Assembly: GCF_031884435.1 (NCBI RefSeq)
Contig: NZ_CP134779.1
Span: forward strand, 4,092,001-4,156,000
Source of the DNA: Bosea sp. 685
GTDB taxonomy: Bacteria > Pseudomonadota > Alphaproteobacteria > Rhizobiales > Beijerinckiaceae
Reading direction: 5' to 3'
DNA length: 64,000 bases
Made by a program: the position numbers and the translations under genes. Shown here in pieces: positions 16,846 through 26,190 of this stretch. Each line of letters begins with the position of its first letter. Positions within the stretch are counted from its first letter, which is position 1. The notes beneath the pieces were generated by a model. It was not told where the DNA came from, did not search any database, and saw nothing but the letters and a program-made list of their open reading frames with translations.

Positions 16846-18633
16846 ATGACCGCATCCCGCCTTGCGCGCAGCGCCGGCCTCCTGGTCGCGCTCACCGTCA
16901 CCGCCTTCTTCAGCCTTCATACCGGTGACGCCCAGGCGGCCGGCTTCGGCGATTTCATGCGCGTCAACATGGCGCCGGTGATGTTCGCGGCGCTCGTGCT
17001 GTTCCTGCTGCTCGGCTATCCCGTCGCCTTCGCGCTTGCGGCCAATGGCCTGTTCTTCGCCATCGTCGGCATCGAGCTCGGGCTGTTCCAGGAGAACTTC
17101 CTGCAGGCGCTGCCGGAACGCATCTACGGCACGATGAACAATGACGTGCTGCTGGCGATCCCGTTCTTCACCTTCATGGGGCTGGTGCTGGAGCGCTCCG
17201 GCATGGCCGAGGACCTGCTCGACACGATCGGCCAGCTGTTCGGACCGATCCGCGGCGGCCTCGCCTATGCGGTCATCTTCGTCGGCGCGCTCTTGGCTGC
17301 CACCACAGGCGTGGTCGCGGCCTCCGTCATCTCGATGGGCCTGATCTCGCTGCCGATCATGCTGCGCTACGGCTATGACCGCCGCCTCGCCTCGGGCGTC
17401 ATCGCGGCCTCGGGCACGCTCGCGCAGATCATCCCGCCCTCGCTCGTGCTGATCGTGCTCGCCGACCAGCTCGGCCGCTCGGTCGGCGACATGTATGAGG
17501 GCGCCTTCATTCCCGGCCTCGTGCTGGCAGGGCTCTATGCCGGCTATGTCTTCCTGGTGACGATCGTCTATCCCGACCGTGCGCCCGGCCTGCCGCCGGA
17601 GGCGCAGACCCTGCGCGATTCCGACGGCCAGACGCGGCGGCGCTCGCTGCTGGTGGTGACGATCCTCTCCTTCGGCGTCGGCATCGCCTATATGAAGTAC
17701 TTCACCAATGTCGGCGCCGGCGCCGACTTCGTGGTGCTGACCATGTCGATCGCGGTGGGCGTGTCCTTCGTGATCGCGCTCGCCAATAAATGGCTCGGCC
17801 TGGGCCTGCTCTCGCGCATGACCGAGCAGGTCGTGTTCGTGATGGTGCCGCCGCTGGCGCTGATCTTCCTGGTGCTCGGCACGATCTTCATCGGCCTCGC
17901 GACCCCGACCGAAGGCGGCGCGATGGGCGCGGCCGGCGCGATCCTGCTCGCCTTCGGCAAGAAGCGCCTGACCTTCGACCTGCTCAAGCAGGCGACCGAG
18001 TCGACCGCCAAGCTCTCGGCCTTCGTGCTGTTCATCCTGGTCGGCGCGCGCGTGTTCTCGCTAACCTTCTACGGCGTCAACGGCCATGTCTGGGTCGAGC
18101 ATCTGCTCGTCTCGCTGCCTGGCGGCCAGACCGGCTTCCTGATCTTCACCAACGTGTTGGTGTTCTTCCTCGCCTTCTTCCTCGACTTCTTCGAGCTCGC
18201 CTTCATCATCGTGCCGCTGCTGGGACCGGCGGCGGACAAGCTCGGCATCGACCTGATCTGGTTCGGCGTCATCCTTGGCGTGAACATGCAGACCTCGTTC
18301 ATGCACCCGCCCTTCGGCTTCGCGCTGTTCTTCCTGCGCTCGGTGGCACCGAAGAACCCCTACCGCGACAAGGTGACCTCCAAGATGATGGAGCCCGTCA
18401 CGACCGCGCAGATCTATTGGGGGGCCGTGCCCTTCGTGGTGATCCAGTGCATCATGGTCGCGCTTGTCGTGATCTTCCCGAGCATGGTGATGCACTACAA
18501 GGCCTCGGCCGTGCAGCTCGACCAGAAGTCGATCGACAAGCAGTTCGACTCGATCCAGATCCCGGGCCTCGGCGGCTCCGGCGGCCTCCCGGGGCTCGAC
18601 CTCAACGCCCCGCCGAAGCTCAACCTGAACTGA
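16846..18633 (+). CDS. dctM: TRAP transporter large permease DctM (long class)
   Basis: 595 residues from the ATG at 16846; longer in-frame starts overlap dctQ and are rejected. There are more than twelve helices. Family signatures include AIPFFTFMGLVLERSGMAEDLL, GASVISMGLISLPIMLRYGY-type and SGTLAQIIPPSLVLIVLAD motifs, GLATPTEGGAMGAAGA and NMQTSFMHPPFGFALFFLR. The length and the N-terminal cleavable-looking segment place it in the longer class, which includes alpha-keto-acid or mannitol-type systems. It uses the sodium gradient with DctQ and a periplasmic binding protein. A strong terminator follows 20 bp downstream. Confidence 0.93.
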   Translation: MTASRLARSAGLLVALTVTAFFSLHTGDAQAAGFGDFMRVNMAPVMFAALVLFLLLGYPVAFALAANGLFFAIVGIELGLFQENFLQALPERIYGTMNNDVLLAIPFFTFMGLVLERSGMAEDLLDTIGQLFGPIRGGLAYAVIFVGALLAATTGVVAASVISMGLISLPIMLRYGYDRRLASGVIAASGTLAQIIPPSLVLIVLADQLGRSVGDMYEGAFIPGLVLAGLYAGYVFLVTIVYPDRAPGLPPEAQTLRDSDGQTRRRSLLVVTILSFGVGIAYMKYFTNVGAGADFVVLTMSIAVGVSFVIALANKWLGLGLLSRMTEQVVFVMVPPLALIFLVLGTIFIGLATPTEGGAMGAAGAILLAFGKKRLTFDLLKQATESTAKLSAFVLFILVGARVFSLTFYGVNGHVWVEHLLVSLPGGQTGFLIFTNVLVFFLAFFLDFFELAFIIVPLLGPAADKLGIDLIWFGVILGVNMQTSFMHPPFGFALFFLRSVAPKNPYRDKVTSKMMEPVTTAQIYWGAVPFVVIQCIMVALVVIFPSMVMHYKASAVQLDQKSIDKQFDSIQIPGLGGSGGLPGLDLNAPPKLNLN

Positions 18634-18653
18634 GGCGAACAGCCCCAAGACGC

Positions 18654-18685
18654 AAAAGGCCCCGGAGCGATCCGGGGCCTTTTTC
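18654..18685 (+). terminator. rho-independent terminator after dctQM
   Basis: A GGCCCCGGA-gcga-TCCGGGGCC hairpin followed directly by TTTTTC. Confidence 0.93.
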
Positions 18686-18689
18686 TTGG

Positions 18690-18783
18690 TCGTCATTGCG
18701 AGCGCAGCGAAGCAATCCAGGGGGACGTCGAGCTCTGCCGCCGCTGGATTGCTTCGTCGCTTTGCTCCTCGCAATGGCGGGGG
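18690..18783. repeat. palindromic repeat family C, copy 1
   Basis: Arms CGTCATTGCGAGCGCAGCGA and CGCTTTGCTCCTCGCAATGGCG with inner AGCAATCCAG / CTGGATTGCT. A second copy is at 45145. Confidence 0.85.
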
Positions 18784-18797
18784 CAGCGAGCCTGCGC

Positions 18798-19664
18798 TCA
18801 GTCTTCGAGCCGCGCGATCAGGCTCGACGTGTCCCAGCGCCTTCCGCCCATCTTCTGGACTTCGGCGTAGAACTGGTCGACCAGCGCGGTGACGGGGAGC
18901 TGCGCACCGTTGCGGCGGGCCTCCTCCAGCACGATGCCGAGATCCTTGCGCATCCAGTCGACGGCGAAGCCGAAATCGAACTTGCCGGCATTCATGGTCT
19001 TGCCGCGGTTCTCCATCTGCCAGGAGCCGGCCGCGCCCTTGGAGATCACCTCCAGCATCGCCTCGACATCGAGCCCGGCGCGCTTGGCGAAATGGACGCC
19101 CTCCGACAGGCCCTGGACGAGGCCGGCGATGCAGATCTGGTTGACCATCTTGGTGAGCTGGCCGGAGCCGGCTGGGCCCATCAGCTTGCACATGCGCGCA
19201 AAGCTCGCGATCACCGGCTCGGCGCGGGCATAAGCCTCCGGCTCGCCGCCGCACATCACCGTCAGCACGCCGTTCTCGGCCCCGGCCTGGCCGCCCGAGA
19301 CCGGCGCATCGATGAAGCCGAAGCCGGCCGCGGTCGCAGCCTCGTCGAGCTCGCGGGCGACGCCGGCCGAGGCCGTGGTGTGATCGACGAAGATCGCGCC
19401 CTTCGCCATGCCGGAGAAAGCGCCGCCCTCGCCCAATGTCACCGAGCGCAGATCATCATCATTGCCGACGCAGGAGAAGACGATCTCCTGGCCCTTGGCC
19501 GCCTCAGTCGGGGTCGGCGCGCTTGCGCCGCCATGCTGGGCGACCCAGGCCTTCGCCTTCGCCGGGTTACGGTTGTAGACCGTGACCTCGTGGCCCTTGG
19601 CCTTGAGATGGCCGGCCATGGGATAGCCCATCACGCCGAGACCGAGGAAGGCGACTTTGGTCAT
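18798..19664 (-). CDS. 3-hydroxyisobutyrate-dehydrogenase-family NAD(P)-dependent oxidoreductase
   Basis: 288 residues. The N-terminal Rossmann motif FLGLGVMGYPMAGHL, the substrate-binding DAPVSGGQAGAENGVLTVM (about 120-140) and the catalytic lysine region GSGQLTKMVNQ (Lys near 171) define the beta-hydroxyacid dehydrogenase family. Members oxidise 3-hydroxyisobutyrate, tartronate semialdehyde or related acids, or reduce succinic semialdehyde; the exact substrate is not readable. It stands alone, divergent from map with about 150 bp between. Confidence 0.88.
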   Translation of the reverse strand: MTKVAFLGLGVMGYPMAGHLKAKGHEVTVYNRNPAKAKAWVAQHGGASAPTPTEAAKGQEIVFSCVGNDDDLRSVTLGEGGAFSGMAKGAIFVDHTTASAGVARELDEAATAAGFGFIDAPVSGGQAGAENGVLTVMCGGEPEAYARAEPVIASFARMCKLMGPAGSGQLTKMVNQICIAGLVQGLSEGVHFAKRAGLDVEAMLEVISKGAAGSWQMENRGKTMNAGKFDFGFAVDWMRKDLGIVLEEARRNGAQLPVTALVDQFYAEVQKMGGRRWDTSSLIARLED

Positions 19665-19813
19665 GTTTCGCTCCGCTGCGTTTCTTGAAATGCCGGAACG
19701 GGCTTAGCGCGCGACGGGCCAACTGAAAAGCAGCGCGGCTGTGCCGCCCCGCATGCGCAAAATGAGGCTGCGGTTGTTGTCGCCTGCCGCCGGACCGGAT
19801 AGGGCATGCGGCC

Positions 19814-20563
19814 ATGACGATATCCAATGATGACGAGCTGAAGGAATTGCGCGAGATCAGCCGCATCGTCGCCAACACGCTGGCGGCGATGGGCAAGGCG
19901 CTCGAACCCGGCATGACGACGGCAGAGCTCGACCAGATCGGCCGCGCGGCGCTGGAAAACGCCGGCGCTCGCCCAGCTCCGGAGCTCGCCTACAGCTTTC
20001 CCGGCGCGACCTGCATCAGCGTGAACGAGGAAATCGCCCACGGCATTCCCGGCCCGCGCCGGATCGCTGCGGGTGATCTCGTCAATATCGACGTCTCCGC
20101 CGAGAAGAACGGCTTTTTCTCCGATACTGGAGCTTCCTTCGCTGTGCCGCCGGTCTCGCGCCGCACTGAGCGGCTGTGCCGCGACGGCCGCCGCGCGCTC
20201 TGGGCCGGGCTCGGGCAGGTCGGCGCCGGCAAGCCGCTTGCGGGCATCGGGCAGGCTGTCGGCCGCTTTGCGCAGAAGAACGGCTACACGCTGGTCCGCA
20301 ACCTGGCGAGCCATGGCGTCGGCCGCTCTCTGCACGAGGAGCCGACCGAGATCGCGACCTGGCCGGAGCGCTCGGAACGCCGCATGATGCATAGTGGCCT
20401 GGTGTTCACGGTCGAGCCGTTCCTGTCGCTGGGCGCGAACTGGGCGCAGAGCGGCGACGACCCCTGGACCCTCTATGGCGAGCCGCGCGCACCGACGGTC
20501 CAGTACGAGCATACGGTCGTGGCGACCACGAACGGGCCGCTGGTCCTGACGCTTCCGGGCTGA
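19814..20563 (+). CDS. map: type I methionine aminopeptidase
   Basis: 249 residues. It removes N-terminal methionine from new proteins. The metal ligands are visible: Asp and Asp in NIDVSAEKNGFFSDTGASF, His in LASHGVGRSLHEEP, Glu in FTVEPFL and Glu in VQYEHTVV. The length matches the type Ia catalytic core without an N-terminal extension. It has its own promoter region and lies apart from ribosomal genes, so it may be a second copy in the genome (inference). Confidence 0.92.
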   Translation: MTISNDDELKELREISRIVANTLAAMGKALEPGMTTAELDQIGRAALENAGARPAPELAYSFPGATCISVNEEIAHGIPGPRRIAAGDLVNIDVSAEKNGFFSDTGASFAVPPVSRRTERLCRDGRRALWAGLGQVGAGKPLAGIGQAVGRFAQKNGYTLVRNLASHGVGRSLHEEPTEIATWPERSERRMMHSGLVFTVEPFLSLGANWAQSGDDPWTLYGEPRAPTVQYEHTVVATTNGPLVLTLPG

Positions 20564-20594
20564 CGACCGCGCCGCGCGGTATCGCTGCGTAGCA

Positions 20595-21311
20595 TCAGCG
20601 CAGCGCCATATGCCGGGTCAGCCTGATTTCGAACCTGTCCCAGACGCGCCGGATCACCTCGACCAGCACGAGATAGATCAGCGCCGCATAGAGATAGATC
20701 GTCAGGTCGAAGGAGCGCGCGAAGGCGAGCTTGGTCGCGCCCATCAGGTCGTAGAGCGTCACCAGCGAGGCGACCGCGCTCGACTTGATCATCACGATCA
20801 GCTCATTGCCGAGCGGGCGCAGCCCCAGGATCATCGCCTGGGGCATGATGACATGGCGCAAGGTCGCCCAGCGATGCAGGCCGAGCGACAGCGCGCCCTC
20901 GAACTGGCCGCGCGGAATCGACTGGATGGCGCCGCGCAGGATCTCGGCCTGATAGGCGGCGGTGTTGATGGTGAAGGTGAAGAGCGCGCAATAGAACGGT
21001 TCGCGGAAGAACCACCACAGCCCGACATCCTGCCAGAACAGGCGGAACTGGCCGAGGCCGTAATAGATCAGGAAGAGCTGGCAGAGCAGCGGCGTGCCGC
21101 GGAAAAAGGTGGTGTAGCCGTTGATCGCGATTTGCGCCCAGCGCGGCCCGTACAGCCTGGTAATGGCGAGTCCGGCGGCCAGCATGAAGCCGATCGCGAC
21201 GGAGATGACGACGAGCTCGGTGGTGATCCAGAGGCCGCCGGCCATGCGGCAGCCATAGTTCTGGAAGACCTCGCTGCCGAGGAACCAGCCGGGATATTCG
21301 CACCAATTCAT
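20595..21311 (-). CDS. polar amino-acid ABC transporter permease (HisM-type)
   Basis: 238 residues with about five helices. It has the family start (TELVVISVAIGFMLAAGLAI) and the FFRGTPLLCQLFLIYYGL segment. The EAA loop is in EGALSLGLHRWATLRHVIMPQAM, which contacts the ATPase. It is the last gene of a binding protein-permease-permease operon and overlaps the preceding permease by 4 bp. Confidence 0.92.
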   Translation of the reverse strand: MNWCEYPGWFLGSEVFQNYGCRMAGGLWITTELVVISVAIGFMLAAGLAITRLYGPRWAQIAINGYTTFFRGTPLLCQLFLIYYGLGQFRLFWQDVGLWWFFREPFYCALFTFTINTAAYQAEILRGAIQSIPRGQFEGALSLGLHRWATLRHVIMPQAMILGLRPLGNELIVMIKSSAVASLVTLYDLMGATKLAFARSFDLTIYLYAALIYLVLVEVIRRVWDRFEIRLTRHMALR

Positions 21312-22036
21312 CGCGTCGCGCCCCCGAAGGCGGCGATGCCGCGATTGCTGCGGGCCTCCAGCTTCGCCACGCCCCAGGCCGAGGCCAGCGAAAAGGCGAG
21401 ATAGATCAGCATCGCCGCGCCGAAGAACAGGAACGGCTCCTTGGTCGTGACATTGGCGCGCGTGGTAATGAACATGATGTCGGGCAAGGTGATGACCGAG
21501 ACCAGCGAGGTCTCCTTCAGCAGCACCATCCAGTTGTTGCCGAGCCCGGGCAGCGCCACCCGGATGAGCTGCGGAAACACGACCAGGCGAAAGGCCTGGC
21601 TCCGGGACAGCCCGAGCGCGGCGGCGGCCTCGCGCTGGCCCTTCTGGATCGAGTTCAACGCGCCGACCCAGACCTCGCTGGAGAAGGCCGAGAGCACGAC
21701 GCCGAGCGCGACCATGCCCGCGACGAAGGGCGGCATCGAGAAATTGCCGGGCAGGCCGAGCCGCTGCCAGAGCTCCTGCAGCACCACCTGGATGCCAAAA
21801 TAGATGATGTAGAGCGTCAGCAATTCGGGCACGCCGCGGAAAACCGTGGCGTAGACCGTCGCCAGCCAGCGCGGGACGATTTTCTGCGAGCGCTTGCCGA
21901 GCGCGACGATCAGGCCGAGCGCCAGGCCGAAAGGCAGGGTCGCGAGCGCGATCGAGATGGTGATGCCGGCGCCCTGGAGCAGGGCAAGACCCCAGCCGCC
22001 AGGGCCGAAGCCGAGCAAAGCAAACTTATCGAACAT
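21308..22036 (-). CDS. polar amino-acid ABC transporter permease (HisQ-type)
   Basis: 242 residues. The family motif VFRGVPELLTLYIIYFG and the EAA loop REAAAALGLSRSQAFRLVVFPQLIRVALP are present. It forms the heterodimeric channel with the HisM-type subunit. The spacing to the upstream binding protein gene is 74 bp. No ATP-binding subunit is encoded in this operon. Confidence 0.92.
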   Translation of the reverse strand: MFDKFALLGFGPGGWGLALLQGAGITISIALATLPFGLALGLIVALGKRSQKIVPRWLATVYATVFRGVPELLTLYIIYFGIQVVLQELWQRLGLPGNFSMPPFVAGMVALGVVLSAFSSEVWVGALNSIQKGQREAAAALGLSRSQAFRLVVFPQLIRVALPGLGNNWMVLLKETSLVSVITLPDIMFITTRANVTTKEPFLFFGAAMLIYLAFSLASAWGVAKLEARSNRGIAAFGGATR

Positions 22037-22110
22037 GAAGCAGCCGGTGCTCGGGGCTGAAGGTGTGAGCCGGCGCGGAGAAGCCGCGCCGGTCGATCAG
22101 GCTGGCCCGA

Positions 22111-22890
22111 TCAAATGATCGGGATCTTGAAGTACTTGTCGGCGATCTTCTTGTGCGAGCCGTCGGCGAGCGATTCGGCGATGGCCTTGTTGAACATCTC
22201 CTTCAGCGCGATGTCCTCCTTGCGCACGGCCCCGGCGACGCCGGCGCCATGGATCGCGGGATCACGCTCGATCACGCCGATCTGCTTGCAGCAATCCTTG
22301 CCCTTGCCGTTGAGGAAATCCTCGAGCGAGAGCGAGTCGGCGATGATGTAGTCGAGCCGTCCGCTGAGCAGGTCGAGGTTGGCCTCCTCCTGCGTCGGAT
22401 AGGGGCGCGCGGTCGAATCCTTGTAGATCTTCTCGACGAAGTTGGCGTGGACGGTCGAGCCCTGGACACCGATCGCCTTGCCCTTGAGCGCAGCCGGCGA
22501 GACATCGGTCGAGGTCGTGGTCTTCGGTCCGATGATCCAGATCGGGGTCTTGGTGTAGACCGAGGTGAAATCGACGCGCTTCTTGCGCTCGTCGGTAGCG
22601 TTCATGCCGGCAATGATGATGTCGTATTTGCTGGCGAGCAGCGCCGGGATGATGCCGTCCCAATCCTGCACGACCCAGCTGCATTTCACCTTCATCTTCT
22701 CGCAGAGAAGATTGCCATAGTCGATCTCGAAGCCTTCCAGCTCCTTCTTGGCGTTGAGGTTGTTGAAGGGGGGATAGGCGCCTTCGGTGCCGATCCGGAT
22801 CTCCTTCCACTCCTTGGCTTGCGCCAGAGCGCCGGTTGCGCCGACGACCGTCAATGCGGCCGCGGCGATGAAACGAACGAATGCTTTCAT
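22111..22890 (-). CDS. polar amino-acid ABC transporter periplasmic binding protein (lysine/arginine/ornithine or histidine type)
   Basis: 259 residues from the ATG at 22890, preceded by GGGAGG at ideal spacing. The signal peptide is 1-23 (cleavage ALA-QA). The binding fold shows IRIGTEGAYPPFNNLN, EGFEIDYGNLLCEKM, IIPALLASKYDIIIAGMNATDERKK and KGKAIGVQGSTVHANF, typical of cluster 3 amino-acid binding proteins. A cysteine pair in the first lobe (CEKMKVKC) matches the disulfide of LAO/His binding proteins. The expected substrates are basic or polar amino acids or opine-like compounds. Confidence 0.9.
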   Translation of the reverse strand: MKAFVRFIAAAALTVVGATGALAQAKEWKEIRIGTEGAYPPFNNLNAKKELEGFEIDYGNLLCEKMKVKCSWVVQDWDGIIPALLASKYDIIIAGMNATDERKKRVDFTSVYTKTPIWIIGPKTTTSTDVSPAALKGKAIGVQGSTVHANFVEKIYKDSTARPYPTQEEANLDLLSGRLDYIIADSLSLEDFLNGKGKDCCKQIGVIERDPAIHGAGVAGAVRKEDIALKEMFNKAIAESLADGSHKKIADKYFKIPII

Positions 22891-23087
22891 AAGACCTCCC
22901 ACAGGTTCGGCCGGCCGGGCGTTTCGAGTTCCCTGGTCCAGCGCGTGCTCATAGATTGGGCGATCTTGCATCCTTGCCGCAAGTGGGCAGGCGCGCCTTT
23001 TATGGGCCGACGCGCCCAATTATTCCGCACGTCAACCCATTGTTTTTATTATGAAAATAAGCCATCAGACGAAAACGGCCTGTCGCT

Positions 23088-24332
23088 TCAGCCGATGCGA
23101 TGGGCGCGCGAGCGACGCGCGGCCGCACTGAGACGGTCGTCGAGGAGCGCAATCAGCCAGACGGCGAGCCCGCCCAGCGCCAGCGCGACGCCGACCCAGC
23201 CCGTCGAGGTCCAGCCATAGCCGGCCGCGATCGCCATGCCGCCGAGCCAGGGACCGAGCGCGTTGGCGGTGTTGAAGGCGCTGTGGTTGAGCGCGGCGGC
23301 AAGCGTCTGCGCATCCTCGGCCACGTCCATCAACCGGGTCTGCAGCACGATGCCGAGCCCGCCGCCGCAGCCGATCAGGAAGACCACCAGCGAGATCGCC
23401 CAGATGTTGCCGGCGGCGATCGGAAAGAGCGCGAGCGAGGCGGCGCTCCACAGCAGCATCGCGCCGGCGGCCGGCATGGTCGCCTTGTCCGCGGCCCAGC
23501 CGCCAATGAGCGTGCCTGCCGTCAGGCCGAGCCCGAAGATGGCGAGCACCATCGGCAGCAGCGCCGGCGAAACCTGCGTCACCTCCAGCAGGGTCGAGGC
23601 GACATAGGTGTAGACCGCGAACATGCCGCCGAAACCGATGGCGCCGATGCCGAGCGTCAGCCAGACCTGCCGGCGCTTCAGCGCGCCGAGCTCGCGCAAG
23701 GGGCTGGCGCCCGGTTGCAAGCGGTCGCGCGGCACGAAGGCATAGACCAGGAGCGCGGTTGCGACCGCCAGCAGCGCCACGATGCCAAAACCCCAGCGCC
23801 AGCCGAGAGCCTGGCCCATCCAGTTGGCGATGGGCACGCCGAGGATGGTGGCGATGGTTAAGCCCAGCATCACGCGCGCCACGGCCTGGGCGCGCCGGTT
23901 GGGCGGGGAGAGCGAGGCGGCGACCAGCGACGCCACGCCGAAATAGGCGCCATGCGGCAGGCCGCTGAGAAAGCGGAAGGCGAGCATCCAGCCATAGCTC
24001 GGTGCCAGCGCGCTCAGCAGATTGGCGACGGCGAAGACGCTCATCAGGCCGATCAGCAGGGTGCGGCGCGTGATCCGCGCCGCCAGCACCGCGATGATCG
24101 GCGCGCCGACGACGACGCCCAGCGCATAGGCGCTGATCACATGCCCGGCCGAGGGCTCGTCGATGCCCAGCCCCTTGGAGAAGAAGGGCAGCAGGCTCAT
24201 CGCGGCGAATTCGGTCGTGCCGATGGCGAACCCGCCCATGGCGAGCGCAAACAGGACGAGCGCCAGATGCGTCGACGGCTGGCCGACCGCCACGGCGATC
24301 TCGGCATGGCGCGTCTCGGTCGCAGCCGTCAT
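23088..24332 (-). CDS. MFS transporter (DHA1, AraJ/YdhP-like)
   Basis: 414 residues with twelve helices after a 25-residue polar N-terminus. The segments ALAMGGFAIGTTEFAAMSLLP and SAYALGVVVGAPIIAVLAARITRR, and GLPHGAYFGVASLVAASL in helix 4-5, are typical of the AraJ/YdhP-like DHA1 branch (sugar or arabinose-type efflux, chloramphenicol exporters). No regulator is adjacent. The substrate is unknown. Confidence 0.87.
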   Translation of the reverse strand: MTAATETRHAEIAVAVGQPSTHLALVLFALAMGGFAIGTTEFAAMSLLPFFSKGLGIDEPSAGHVISAYALGVVVGAPIIAVLAARITRRTLLIGLMSVFAVANLLSALAPSYGWMLAFRFLSGLPHGAYFGVASLVAASLSPPNRRAQAVARVMLGLTIATILGVPIANWMGQALGWRWGFGIVALLAVATALLVYAFVPRDRLQPGASPLRELGALKRRQVWLTLGIGAIGFGGMFAVYTYVASTLLEVTQVSPALLPMVLAIFGLGLTAGTLIGGWAADKATMPAAGAMLLWSAASLALFPIAAGNIWAISLVVFLIGCGGGLGIVLQTRLMDVAEDAQTLAAALNHSAFNTANALGPWLGGMAIAAGYGWTSTGWVGVALALGGLAVWLIALLDDRLSAAARRSRAHRIG

Positions 24333-24550
24333 GAATGTCGTCCCTTCCTAATACCGGCAGCGCAGCAATTACGCTGCAGCGCAGCATGAGTGTTACCCAT
24401 GCTGCCTGCGCCGGATCAACAGGCAATGGCGGGACAAGCCATGCCGGCATTGCATGATGGGGCATCGCATTTGGAGTTTAGAGCTCTCATCCCGAGAGGC
24501 AGGCTTGGCACGAAGCCAATGATGTCAATGGCTCAGCCTTGATCATCACC

Positions 24551-24669
24551 CGCGCCGTCATTCCGGACGCAGCGAAGCGGAGATCCGGAATCCATCGTAG
24601 AGTTCGGTGGCCTCCGATGGATTCCGGATCTGCGCCGCCAAAGCGGCTTGTCCGGAATGACGGCGCGGG
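24551..24669. repeat. palindromic repeat family B, copy 4
   Basis: Arms CGCGCCGTCATTCCGGA and TCCGGAATGACGGCGCG. It is nearly identical to copy 5 at 34217, and the similarity continues on both sides (GATATCGC-CGATTCATGTC about 30 bp after the core in each), so the repeated unit is about 250-300 bp here. Confidence 0.9.
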
Positions 24670-24758
24670 TGATGGCAAACGATCGGACGCCCTTGATATC
24701 GCCCGATTCATGTCAGGCCAGCCCCTCAAGACGAGGGCTAGAGTTTCCAGACCAGCGC

Positions 24759-25976
24759 TCAGGCCGCAGCCCTGGCTCCCGAGGCCGCGTCCTTGAACAC
24801 CGCCTCGCAGCGGGCGAGCCCCCAGTCGAGCTCGGCGCGGTTGATGGTCAGCGGCGGGGCGAAGCGGATGACGGTTTCATGCGTCTCCTTGGTCAGCACT
24901 CCGGCCGCGGCCAGGGTTTTGACCAGCGCCTTGGCGGACGCGATCTTTGGGTTGATCTCGACGCCGACCCAGAGGCCGAGGCCGCGCACGGAGCGGGCGA
25001 GACCCAGGCTCATCGCCTCCAGCCGCGCCTTCATATAGGCGCCCTGCGCCGCCGAGCGCTCGACCAGGCGCTCCTCCTCGATCACGCTAAGTGCCTCCAG
25101 CCCGATCGCGGCGGCGAGCGCATTGCCCCCAAAAGTCGAGCCATGCGAGCCGGGCTCGAACAGGCTCATCACCGCCCGCGAGGAGAGGAAGGCCGAGACG
25201 GGATAGACCCCGCCGCCCAGAGCCTTGCCGACGATCAACCCGTCCGCGCGGATGCCCTCATGCTGATGCGCGAACCAGCGCCCGGTGCGGCCAAGCCCCG
25301 ACTGGACCTCGTCGAGAATGAGCAGGACATTGTGACGGTCGCAGAGCGCGCGCAGCGCCCGCAGATAGCCGGGCGGCGGCACGACGATGCCGGCCTCGCC
25401 CTGGATCGGCTCGATCAGGATCGCAGCGGTGTTGGGCGTGATCGCAGCCGCCATCGCCGCAACATCGCCGAAGGGCACAGTGACGAAGCCCGGGGTGAAC
25501 GGGCCAAAACCGTCGCAATAGCTCTCCTCCGAGGAGAAGCCGACGATGGTCGTGGTGCGGCCGTGGAAATTTCCGGCCGCGACGATGATCTCGGCTGCGC
25601 CGTCCGGGATGCGCTTAACGCGATGGCCCCAGCGCCGCGCCGCCTTGATCGCGGTCTCGACCGCCTCGGCGCCGGTGTTCATCGGCAGCGCCATCTCCTG
25701 CCCGGAGACCTCGCAGAGCTTGGCCAGGAACGGGCCGAGCGGCTCGGTATGGAAGGCGCGGCTGGTGACCGCGAGCTTGCGCGCCTGCTCGGAGAGCACC
25801 TTGAGGATGCGCGGATGGCCATGGCCGAGGCTGACTGCGGAATAGCCGCTCATCATGTCGAGGCGGCGCACGCCAGCAGTATCGGTCAGCCAGACGCCCC
25901 CGCCATGGGAGAGCATGATCGGCAGCGGCGCATAATTCTGCGCGCAGACGGCCTGTTCCCGGTCAATGGCGTTCAT
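24759..25976 (-). CDS. rocD: ornithine--oxo-acid aminotransferase
   Basis: 405 residues from the ATG at 25976, behind GGGAGAG. A PLP class III aminotransferase that converts ornithine plus 2-oxoglutarate to glutamate semialdehyde plus glutamate. Evidence: LDMMSGYSAVSLGHGHPRI near the start, NTGAEAVETAIKAARRWG, FHGRTTTIVGFSS, LILDEVQSGLGRTGRWFA, the PLP lysine in IVGKALGGGVYPVSA, and HGSTFGGNALAAA. The Tyr of NYAPLPI and the overall pattern match ornithine rather than acetylornithine enzymes. It fits with the ureohydrolase at 30087 in arginine/polyamine breakdown. Confidence 0.92.
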   Translation of the reverse strand: MNAIDREQAVCAQNYAPLPIMLSHGGGVWLTDTAGVRRLDMMSGYSAVSLGHGHPRILKVLSEQARKLAVTSRAFHTEPLGPFLAKLCEVSGQEMALPMNTGAEAVETAIKAARRWGHRVKRIPDGAAEIIVAAGNFHGRTTTIVGFSSEESYCDGFGPFTPGFVTVPFGDVAAMAAAITPNTAAILIEPIQGEAGIVVPPPGYLRALRALCDRHNVLLILDEVQSGLGRTGRWFAHQHEGIRADGLIVGKALGGGVYPVSAFLSSRAVMSLFEPGSHGSTFGGNALAAAIGLEALSVIEEERLVERSAAQGAYMKARLEAMSLGLARSVRGLGLWVGVEINPKIASAKALVKTLAAAGVLTKETHETVIRFAPPLTINRAELDWGLARCEAVFKDAASGARAAA

Positions 25977-26190
25977 GGCGGCTCTCCCTGGCAAGATCTG
26001 CTTGCAAGCCCTGCTCGCAAGGCCCGAGGATAGGCCCGGCGCAGCAGCCGAACTTGTCCGGGGCGCGGGAGGAACGCAGCCGAATCTGTCGTTCAGGCGA
26101 CAGGACCGGGTGGCCGGGCTCGCGGCCACTCCGCGACAAGGCTATAGCCGTGCCTGCCCCGCCCTCTGCCCTGCCGCGAGACCTGTGCCC

